A stretch of 7,277 bases of DNA. It comes from an uncultured Desulfomonile sp. Its GTDB lineage: Bacteria; Desulfobacterota; Desulfomonilia; Desulfomonilales; Desulfomonilaceae. Of the stretch, positions 1-5,450 are shown in pieces. The stretch lies in NCBI GenBank assembly GCA_903920415.1, contig CAIXMD010000513.1, positions 1 to 7,277 of the forward strand, given 5' to 3'. The notes under the pieces were generated by a model. The model was not told the DNA's origin. It made no database searches and saw nothing but the letters and a program-made list of their open reading frames with translations. The translations under genes and the position numbers were made by a program. Position 1 is the first letter of the stretch; every line of letters starts with the position of its first letter.

Positions 1-12
1 GGTTAGGACTTT

Positions 13-30
13 TTAATAACTTGTTGATAA
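13..30. promoter_or_regulatory. Operator-like imperfect dyad upstream of the mutase gene
   Basis: TTAATAACTTGTTGATAA reads as TTA-nn-AAC-nn-GTT-nn-TAA: six of nine base pairs are symmetric about the centre. It lies immediately upstream of the TATAAT at 34-39, where a repressor or activator could act. The AAC-nn-GTT core resembles the sites of some TetR-family fatty-acid regulators, but that is only a resemblance. Chance symmetry in AT-rich DNA is a real alternative. Confidence 0.25.
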
Positions 31-33
31 AAA

Positions 34-39
34 TATAAT
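34..39 (+). promoter_or_regulatory. Candidate -10 box for the mutase gene
   Basis: TATAAT, a perfect match to the sigma-70 -10 consensus, lies 24 bases before the mutase start codon in a markedly AT-rich leader. No good -35 sits 16-18 bases upstream (only T-rich sequence around 11-16), and there is no extended -10 TG. In such AT-rich DNA the match could be chance. If used, transcription would begin near 45, just before the ribosome binding site. Confidence 0.3.
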
Positions 40-50
40 AATTGATCTAC

Positions 51-54
51 AGGA
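51..54 (+). promoter_or_regulatory. Ribosome binding site of the mutase gene
   Basis: AGGA with nine bases before the ATG at 64. It supports that start, and no other in-frame start with a Shine-Dalgarno is visible upstream in the window. Confidence 0.6.
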
Positions 55-63
55 TGAATCACA

Positions 64-1692
64 ATGGGTGTAGCCAAGTACATAAAGAATAACAAAGACG
101 GCATCGAAGAAGTAATCCTTCAGTCTGGTATCAAGGTCAAAACCCAATACGGCCCCAAGGATCTGGAAGAGGCTGGTTTTGATTACGAAAAGGATTTAGC
201 GGACGCTGGTCAATATCCTTTCACAAGGGGGATTCATCCCCAAGGCTACAGGTCCAGAGCATGGACGACGAGACAGTACTCTGGGTTCGGGACGCCTCAC
301 GAGACCAACGAACGCTTCAAGTTGCTGATCTCGCACGGCCAGACAGGTCTCAATGTCGCTTTCGACTTGCCGACCCAGATGGGGTACGACTCTGACGATC
401 CGATTGTGGAAGGTGAGGTTGGACGCGTGGGGATGGCTGTGGACACCTTGCGGGACTTTGAGATTGCCTTTGCCGACATTCAACTCGATAAGATCGGTTC
501 GGGCTTGACCATAAATGCCGTGGCATCCATCATGCTCGCGATGTACCAGGCCATGGCAGAGAAGCGAGGGATCGATATAAAGAGAATCAGCGCCACTCCA
601 CAGAATGATATTCTGAAAGAAATGATAGGTCGGGGAGCCTGGATTTATCCGGTAAAGGATGCCGTGCGTCTTATTGGAGACACCATCGAGTATTCCATCA
701 CCACCCTACCGCGTTGTAACCCGGTATCGGTCTGCGGATACCACATAAGAGAATCCGGAGCAAACCCGGCTCAAGAGATTGGTTTTGCATTAGAAATAGC
801 ACGTACGTATATTGATGAGGCGGTTGGCCGAGGGCTTTCCGTGGATGATGTGGCGCGGAGAATCACTTTTAATTTCAATATATTTGGGAACCTGTGGGAG
901 CAGGTGGCCAAATTCAGAGCTGCCAGAAAACTTTGGGCCAAGATGCTCAAAGAGGAATGCGGCGCTCAAGACCCCAATGCTATGCATCTCAGAGGACTCT
1001 TCGGGGGAGGTGGTTTCGGTCTGACCAAAGCGCAGCCCGAGAACAATATCATCCGCACCTCTTATTACGCTCTTGCCGCTGCTCTTGCAGGTGCGCAGAC
1101 CACTGCTCTTTGCTCATTCGACGAGGCTTTCACGATTCCTACGCCTCGAGCAGCGCTTCTGTCTCTCAGGACCTGTGAGCTGCTCATGGATGAAATCGGG
1201 CTGAGGGACACGGTAGACCCCCTTGCCGGATCATTTTTTGTCGAGACACTCACCAAACAGATGGAAGAAAAGATCCAGGAAGAACAAAAAAAGATTCGGG
1301 ATGTGGGAGGAATGATAGAAGCTGTCTCTACCGGGTTCGTCCAGAAACTCGTTGCACTCCAGGCTTATGAGTGGGAGTTGGGAGTAAAAAAAAGGGAATT
1401 TATCAAGATCGGTGTGAACAAATACGTTGACGAAAATGAGCCCGATGTTGAACTTCACGAATACGATCCACAGACCCAAACGAAACAGCTAGAGAGTCTC
1501 AATAAAGTGAAATCGGATCGGAAAAAATCGGAGGTTGCACTCAAGTTGAGAGAACTTGAGAAAACAGCCCGTGCAAAAAAGAATGTCATGCCCATCTTGG
1601 TCGAATGCTGCAAAGCCTATTGCACCGTGGGCGAAATGGCCGGCGTTTTCAGAGAAGTCTTCGGCGAATTCCGAGAACCCAGCATGTTCTAG
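64..1692 (+). CDS. Acyl-CoA mutase large (alpha) subunit, methylmalonyl-CoA mutase family, divergent substrate channel
   Basis: A 542-residue protein matching the TIM-barrel catalytic subunit of adenosylcobalamin-dependent acyl-CoA mutases, which isomerise acyl-CoA carbon skeletons by a radical mechanism in the cytoplasm. Family landmarks: YPFTRG at 51-56, WTTRQYSGF at 67-75, AFDLPTQMGYDSD at 99-111, QNDILKE at 180-186, GYH at 225-227, FDEA at 352-355, VNKYV at 451-455. By recalled alignment to Propionibacterium methylmalonyl-CoA mutase, Y72, R190, H227 and E354 correspond to Y89, R207, H244 and E370. The R190 equivalent binds the methylmalonyl carboxylate. The usual HxQT(S/A)G loop is replaced by a glycine-rich GLFGGGGFG at 311-319, and several CoA-contact serines are changed. 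The protein ends about 85 residues after the barrel with a GEFREP-type tail, so the B12-binding domain must be a separate small subunit, which is not in this window. The ATG at 64 follows AGGA with a 9-nt spacer. Family certain; substrate (methylmalonyl-, another branched or a hydrocarbon-derived succinyl-CoA) unknown. Confidence 0.93.
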   Translation: MGVAKYIKNNKDGIEEVILQSGIKVKTQYGPKDLEEAGFDYEKDLADAGQYPFTRGIHPQGYRSRAWTTRQYSGFGTPHETNERFKLLISHGQTGLNVAFDLPTQMGYDSDDPIVEGEVGRVGMAVDTLRDFEIAFADIQLDKIGSGLTINAVASIMLAMYQAMAEKRGIDIKRISATPQNDILKEMIGRGAWIYPVKDAVRLIGDTIEYSITTLPRCNPVSVCGYHIRESGANPAQEIGFALEIARTYIDEAVGRGLSVDDVARRITFNFNIFGNLWEQVAKFRAARKLWAKMLKEECGAQDPNAMHLRGLFGGGGFGLTKAQPENNIIRTSYYALAAALAGAQTTALCSFDEAFTIPTPRAALLSLRTCELLMDEIGLRDTVDPLAGSFFVETLTKQMEEKIQEEQKKIRDVGGMIEAVSTGFVQKLVALQAYEWELGVKKREFIKIGVNKYVDENEPDVELHEYDPQTQTKQLESLNKVKSDRKKSEVALKLRELEKTARAKKNVMPILVECCKAYCTVGEMAGVFREVFGEFREPSMF

Positions 1693-1730
1693 AAGCTTGC
1701 AAGCGATACACAATACCTGGCCGTTGGCTT
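1693..1730. other. Short convergent gap between the mutase gene and nadE
   Basis: Thirty-eight bases separate the two converging stop codons. The gap holds a loopless 10-bp palindrome GCTTGCAAGC (1695-1704) and a 3-bp stem GCC/GGC near 1721-1729 followed by four T. Neither is a convincing intrinsic terminator, so transcripts of the two genes may overlap at their 3' ends. Confidence 0.5.
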
Positions 1731-3461
1731 TTATTCATCAGCGCAGAACAAGGCACCTGCCGGGTACCGGTTAGTTATCGGGAGCCGCCTGTCCCTGCCG
1801 AACGCTTTCGGTGTGATTTTCACTCCTGGGGGAGCTTGCCGCCTCTTATATTCATTTCTATCCACCATTCTCGCCACTTCCTCAACAATCCGTTGATCAA
1901 AACCTTCCCTTGCAATTTCGTCGGGGGCTTTGTCCTCCTCCACGTATGCTTTCAGTATAGGGTCGAGAGTGCCATATGGGGGTAGTGAATCCTCATCTTT
2001 TTGGTCGGGCCTCAACTCCGCGGTGGGCGGCCTAAGGATTGTGCTGGAAGGTATAACTTCTCTCGCAGCCCTATTGTTGATATATTCCGCAAGTTCATAC
2101 ACCACGGTTTTGGGAACATCCTTTATGACTGCGAATCCTCCCGCTGTATCTCCGTAAAGAGTGCAGTACCCGACAGCGATCTCGCTTTTGTTGCCAGTAG
2201 TGAACACCAGCCATCCGAACCGGTTGGAGAGTGCCATCAGGATGTTGCCTCGAATACGAGCCTGCAAATTCTCGGCTTCTATTCCGGGAGGGGCATCGCC
2301 CAGAGGTTGCTTCAAGGTATCCATGTAAGACTGGAATACGTCACGAATTGGAACGGTGATAAGCCGTATGTCAAGATTCTTCGCAAGACGTGCAGCATCG
2401 GACAATGTTTCACTTGAGGTGTAATGTGACGGCATAGTAACGCCAGTGACATTTTCTTTTCCCAAGGCTTCAACAGCAATAACTGCTGTTAAGGCTGAGT
2501 CTATTCCGCCGCTCAGACCGATTACAACCTTCCTGAACCCGTTTTTCAAAACGTAATCTCTGGTTCCAAGAACCAGCGCAGCATATACTTCCTCCAGAAA
2601 ATCCATTTGAGGAGAAAGTGTTGTGCTTATCGGCTCTCTGTTCGGTCTAGCCATAGCCACCAGTTTGAGTGGTTGGTTAGGCTGGGAACCGGCAGGGGAG
2701 GTTTGGAGTTGGAAGGGCGACCTAGATTGCTGGAAGTCACATATCAGCAAATCTTCTTCGAATCTTTTGGCCCTTCCCAGCACTATACCGCGATGATCAA
2801 TAATCAGACTGCCGCCGTCAAAAACCAGTTCGTCCTGCCCGCCAATAAGGTTGTTGTAGAAGACCGTGGTGCCGGTTACAGAGGCAAATCGGCTTATTAT
2901 ACGGAGACGATCGGCGTGCTTTTGTGAGAAGAATGGAGACGCTGAAATATTCAGCACAGCATCCGTTCCGTTATCCCGAGCATGAGCCTCCGCAACTGAA
3001 CCTGAAACCCATAAGTCCTCGCAAATAGTCATTGTGAAACGGATTCCGCTTATCTCAAAGAGCAGGCAACGTTTTCCAGGCTCAAAATACCTCTTCTCAT
3101 CGAACACTCCGTAATTTGGAAGCTCGATCTTATGATATATATCAACTATTTCACCGTCTTGTATGAGAGCCGCTGCATTGTACACATGTCCCTCGGCAAA
3201 ATGGGGAAATCCGACCATAACAGTTATATTTTGGCACTTAGATGCCAGATGAGTGATCGCCAGCCGGCAGTCCTCAATGAAACGAGGCTTGATGAGAAGA
3301 TCCTCTGGAGGGTAACCGCTGACAGCAAGCTCAGGGAATGTCACGATGTCCGCACCGTCATCAGTTGCCCTCTTGACCCACGTGATTATCTTTTCGACGT
3401 TGTTTCTTAAATCACCGACAGTAACATTGATCTGAGCTATCGCTATTCGTACGGCACTCAT
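1731..3461 (-). CDS. nadE: Glutamine-dependent NAD+ synthetase
   Basis: A 576-residue two-domain enzyme that converts nicotinate adenine dinucleotide to NAD+ using ATP and ammonia released from glutamine, the last step of NAD biosynthesis in the cytoplasm. Residues 1 to about 245 form a nitrilase-fold glutaminase with the Glu-Lys-Cys triad visible as E44 (TFPE), K111 (YHKIELP) and C147 (TICEDLW). Residues from about 285 to the end are the synthetase: the ATP PP-loop SGGIDS at 317-322, ENLQARIRGN at 397-406, TTGNKSE at 421-427, KDEDSLPPY at 488-496, and the terminal KRRQAPPGVKIT and KAFGRDRR stretches. Length and domain order fit the bacterial glutamine-using type. A Ser/Pro/Gln-rich linker (about 245-285) joins the domains. 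The reading frame stays open to an ATG at 3533, but that ATG has no Shine-Dalgarno. The ATG at 3461 has a strong one and starts right at MSAVRIAIAQ, the usual family N terminus. It lies 81 bp downstream of ldcA on the same strand and is probably co-transcribed with it. Confidence 0.96.
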   Translation of the reverse strand: MSAVRIAIAQINVTVGDLRNNVEKIITWVKRATDDGADIVTFPELAVSGYPPEDLLIKPRFIEDCRLAITHLASKCQNITVMVGFPHFAEGHVYNAAALIQDGEIVDIYHKIELPNYGVFDEKRYFEPGKRCLLFEISGIRFTMTICEDLWVSGSVAEAHARDNGTDAVLNISASPFFSQKHADRLRIISRFASVTGTTVFYNNLIGGQDELVFDGGSLIIDHRGIVLGRAKRFEEDLLICDFQQSRSPFQLQTSPAGSQPNQPLKLVAMARPNREPISTTLSPQMDFLEEVYAALVLGTRDYVLKNGFRKVVIGLSGGIDSALTAVIAVEALGKENVTGVTMPSHYTSSETLSDAARLAKNLDIRLITVPIRDVFQSYMDTLKQPLGDAPPGIEAENLQARIRGNILMALSNRFGWLVFTTGNKSEIAVGYCTLYGDTAGGFAVIKDVPKTVVYELAEYINNRAAREVIPSSTILRPPTAELRPDQKDEDSLPPYGTLDPILKAYVEEDKAPDEIAREGFDQRIVEEVARMVDRNEYKRRQAPPGVKITPKAFGRDRRLPITNRYPAGALFCADE

Positions 3462-3470
3462 GTGTGATCT

Positions 3471-3476
3471 TCCTCC
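3471..3476 (-). promoter_or_regulatory. Ribosome binding site that sets the nadE start
   Basis: GGAGGA on the minus strand, nine bases before the ATG at 3461. It decides between this start and the in-frame ATG 72 bases upstream (3533), which is preceded only by CTCTTTGG. Confidence 0.8.
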
Positions 3477-3542
3477 GGAAATCTTCCAATCCACCACAGG
3501 TCTTTTTCGTTGATCCGTATCCGGATGTAGCATCCAAAGAGT

Positions 3543-4508
3543 TTATCCGGGCATTCCCCCACTGGTTCGAACGATGAGACTCGGAACCGCTGTGTCGAGT
3601 TCCACAGGTACTCCATGCGGAATTGTCAGGTTCGGCAACTTGTGACCATGTGGAAATCCCGAGATCACAGGAACCGGATTGTCAGATGTTAGTTCCATGA
3701 AAATTCTTTCAGTGTCGGCCGAAAGACACATATCGTCGGGGCCGATGAAATGACCCAGAATGAGGCCGTTGATATGTTCCAGAACTCCTGCCAGCTTTAG
3801 CTGTGTCGCCATCCGGTCTATCCTGTAAGCAGGCTCGTGGACATCTTCCAGGAAGAGTACCGAGTCGGAGCAATCCGGAAAGTGGGGTGTCCCCAAGAGA
3901 GCCGTAACCAAAGAAAGGCATCCACCGAGGAGCAGACCGCATGCTTTGCCCTTTCTAAGTATTCGTAAATCAGGAGCGACCGTTTGGAATAAGTCACGGC
4001 CATCGAGCGTTTCGGTCAGTGCCCGAACCAATGATTCCTCGGACACCCGATCCAACCCTTGGCCGATCTGTACGGAGACCATAGGGCCCGACAGAGTTGC
4101 AAGACCACATCGGCTATGAAGAGACATCTGGAGAACCGTGACGTCGCTCATGCCGAGGAGAATTTTCGGGTCCTTAAAGACCGCTTCGCAGTCAACCGAG
4201 GTCAAAATACGCATAGCACCATAACCGCCCCTCGCAAAGAGTACTGCCCTCACTTCAGGGTTTGTGAGCATAGCATTCAGGTCATAGATCCTCTGAGCGT
4301 CACTCCCAGCCAAATAGTGGTGACGTTCATAAAGGTGCTTGCCGGTGACAACTCGAAGGCCTTTACGCTGAAGAAAATTTAGCCCCATCATTGTCGACTC
4401 CGGAATGGGCGGCCCAGACGCGGCGACCACGCCAACTAAATCGCCTGGTTGAAGGTGATGGGGAATTAGTAAAGGCCTGTTTCTAATTGTGTAGGACTGG
4501 TGCTTCAT
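3543..4508 (-). CDS. ldcA: LD-carboxypeptidase, peptidase family S66 (LdcA/MccF fold)
   Basis: A 321-residue protein of the S66 serine peptidases. LdcA members remove the terminal D-alanine from L,D-linked murein tetrapeptides in the cytoplasm during cell-wall recycling. The N-terminal half begins with LQPGDLVGVVAASGP (19-33) and carries FARGGYG (91-97) and the nucleophile motif GMSDVT, with S121 as the expected catalytic serine. The C-terminal half has LFLEDVHEPAYRIDR (218-232), giving the triad glutamate E221, and GFPHGHKLPN (284-293), giving the triad histidine, probably H289. All three catalytic positions are therefore present, and the length is normal for the family. No signal peptide or membrane segment is visible, as expected for a cytoplasmic enzyme. 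The ATG at 4508 has only a weak GAGAG upstream; later ATGs (residues 40 and 41) would cut into the fold. It reads toward nadE and diverges from the receiver gene. An MccF-like peptide-immunity role is possible, but no microcin genes are nearby. Confidence 0.9.
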   Translation of the reverse strand: MKHQSYTIRNRPLLIPHHLQPGDLVGVVAASGPPIPESTMMGLNFLQRKGLRVVTGKHLYERHHYLAGSDAQRIYDLNAMLTNPEVRAVLFARGGYGAMRILTSVDCEAVFKDPKILLGMSDVTVLQMSLHSRCGLATLSGPMVSVQIGQGLDRVSEESLVRALTETLDGRDLFQTVAPDLRILRKGKACGLLLGGCLSLVTALLGTPHFPDCSDSVLFLEDVHEPAYRIDRMATQLKLAGVLEHINGLILGHFIGPDDMCLSADTERIFMELTSDNPVPVISGFPHGHKLPNLTIPHGVPVELDTAVPSLIVRTSGGMPG

Positions 4509-4589
4509 TCAGAATATTATCTCTCAGGTTTTCAAGATCCTGTTTGCCTCTGGACCAGTTGGATGATAAGATTATCGCGGGAGGGTCCT
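4509..4589. promoter_or_regulatory. Divergent intergenic region between ldcA and the receiver gene
   Basis: These 81 bases must hold, or lie close to, the promoters of both diverging genes. On the plus strand TTGCCT (4544-4549) and TAAGAT (4567-4572) are separated by 17 bases, each matching four of six consensus positions. Transcription from this pair would start almost at the Shine-Dalgarno, so the pair is doubtful. On the minus strand GATAATATT lies within about 10 bases of the ldcA start, too close for a conventional leader. The region also carries two short dyads: CTGGACCAG (4550-4558) and GATAAGATTATC (4565-4576). Confidence 0.35.
4579..4584 (+). promoter_or_regulatory. Ribosome binding site that sets the receiver-protein start
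   Basis: GGGAGG ends five bases before the ATG at 4590. The reading frame is open upstream to an ATG at 4500, but translation from there would add 30 residues unlike any receiver N terminus and would overlap the ldcA start. The 4590 start is preferred. Confidence 0.75.
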
Positions 4590-4943
4590 ATGTCAACTAT
4601 TCTGCACGTGGAAGATGAGAGTTCCATAAGATTGCTTTATAAGGAAGTCTTTGAGGAACTGGGATATCAGGTAATCCAAGCTTCCACAGGAGAGGAGGCA
4701 TTATCCTTGCTCCGGACGAATCGTCCGGACATCATCATACTCGATCTCAAGATGCCGGGTATGGGAGGTCGAGGGTTTATAAAAAAATTCCAGAAGATGA
4801 AGATGAAAATCCCTGTTGTAGTCAGCACGGCTTACCCCTATTTCTCTGGAGATCCTATTTTACCAGATGTCGATGCGTTCGTTCTTAAATCTGGCGATAT
4901 GGAAGAACTCGTCAACAAGGTCCAAGAACTGCTCAAAAAATAA
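4590..4943 (+). CDS. Single-domain response regulator (CheY-like receiver)
   Basis: A 117-residue protein consisting of one receiver domain and nothing else. It begins directly with the first beta strand, ILHVEDE (4-10). The acidic pocket is E8-D9-E10, the expected phospho-acceptor is D52 in IILDLKMPGMGG (49-60), the switch Thr is T80 in VVSTAYP (77-83), and the conserved lysine is K100. After that lysine the usual proline is replaced by serine (LKSGD at 99-103). The remaining helix, MEELVNKVQELLKK, closes a normal alpha5. No DNA-binding, enzymatic or histidine kinase domain is fused or adjacent, so it must be phosphorylated by a kinase encoded elsewhere and act through protein contact or as a phosphate relay or sink. 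It diverges from ldcA and converges on trmL with a 27-bp gap. The family assignment is very firm; the pathway it serves cannot be told from this window. Confidence 0.92.
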   Translation: MSTILHVEDESSIRLLYKEVFEELGYQVIQASTGEEALSLLRTNRPDIIILDLKMPGMGGRGFIKKFQKMKMKIPVVVSTAYPYFSGDPILPDVDAFVLKSGDMEELVNKVQELLKK

Positions 4944-4970
4944 GTGCTCACGGAAAGCCTCATTGTTATA
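4944..4970. other. Convergent gap between the receiver gene and trmL
   Basis: Twenty-seven bases between two converging stop codons. A run of A at the end of the receiver gene (about 4935-4940) reads as a T run for minus-strand transcripts leaving trmL, but it is preceded only by a GTG/CAC stem with a 2-nt loop. No credible terminator is seen for either direction. Confidence 0.5.
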
Positions 4971-5441
4971 CTACATCGTTTGTCCAGGAAGTGTGCCAGT
5001 TTGCTTCAACGCTTCGAAAACCAGGATGCCTACTGATGTTGATAAATTCAGGCTGCGGACCTTTTCAAGATCCAAGGGAATGCATGCGATCCTCATGGAG
5101 AAACGTTCAAACAACCCTCGAGGAAGGCCGGAGGTTTCAGATCCGAAGACTATGTGATCATCCGACCGATATTCGACTCTGTGATAACACTCCCCAAACT
5201 TGCTGGTGGTAAGAACTATTCGGTCGGCGGTAACCGACATCAGATATCTCTCCAAGTCATCCCAGACGACAAGGTCCAGTTTGTCCCAATAATCAAGCCC
5301 GGCGCGTTTGAGAGACCTGTCGTCCAGACGGAAACCGAGGGGCTTCACCAGGTGTAGGGTTGCGCTCACTGCACAGCATAAGCGCCCTATGTTTCCGGTG
5401 TTGGGGGGTATCTCAGGATGTACGAGCACAACGTTAAGCAT
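4971..5441 (-). CDS. trmL: tRNA (cytidine/uridine-34-2'-O)-methyltransferase, SPOUT family
   Basis: A 156-residue SPOUT (SpoU-TrmD, trefoil-knot) methyltransferase closely matching TrmL, which transfers a methyl group from S-adenosylmethionine to the ribose of wobble nucleotide 34 in certain leucine tRNAs. Signature stretches are all present: HPEIPPNTGNIGRLC (8-22), HLVKPLGF (30-37), LKRAGLDYW (44-52), FGSETSGLP (99-107) and RSLNLSTSVGILVFEAL (129-145). The last two form the knot that binds the cofactor. E. coli TrmL has Arg where S104 is and Asn where T135 is, but such changes occur in other family members and do not suggest loss of function. Length is typical. It is the last gene of the minus-strand cluster: its ATG follows the stop of the AlkP-like gene after only nine bases, with just a weak GAG as Shine-Dalgarno, so translational coupling is likely. 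Its functional link to the two phosphoesterase genes upstream is not evident. Confidence 0.93.
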   Translation of the reverse strand: MLNVVLVHPEIPPNTGNIGRLCCAVSATLHLVKPLGFRLDDRSLKRAGLDYWDKLDLVVWDDLERYLMSVTADRIVLTTSKFGECYHRVEYRSDDHIVFGSETSGLPRGLFERFSMRIACIPLDLEKVRSLNLSTSVGILVFEALKQTGTLPGQTM

Positions 5442-5450
5442 GTGTAAAGC

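Noticed and set aside
1695..1704. Perfect 10-bp palindrome GCTTGCAAGC just after the mutase stop, as a possible terminator
   Set aside because: It has no loop and no following T run in either direction, so it cannot form a normal intrinsic terminator hairpin.
1930..2927. Several plus-strand open frames opposite nadE, and similar frames opposite the other minus-strand genes
   Set aside because: They lie wholly antisense to strongly conserved genes, have no recognisable domain and no supporting ribosome binding site.
3462..3533. N-terminal extension of nadE to the ATG at 3533 (24 extra residues)
   Set aside because: No Shine-Dalgarno precedes that ATG, the added residues are unlike the family N terminus, and a strong GGAGGA fits the ATG at 3461.
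3523..3535. Small hairpin GGATG-TAG-CATCC between ldcA and nadE as a terminator or attenuator
   Set aside because: The stem is only 5 bp with a 3-nt loop and no T tract follows on the minus strand.
4500..4589. Upstream extension of the receiver protein to the ATG at 4500
   Set aside because: It would overlap the divergent ldcA start, lacks a good ribosome binding site and adds residues unlike a receiver domain; GGGAGG before 4590 marks the true start.
4930..4972. A run that reads as T on the minus strand after trmL, as an intrinsic terminator
   Set aside because: The only adjacent stem is 3 bp with a 2-nt loop, and the A run is explained by lysine codons at the end of the receiver gene.
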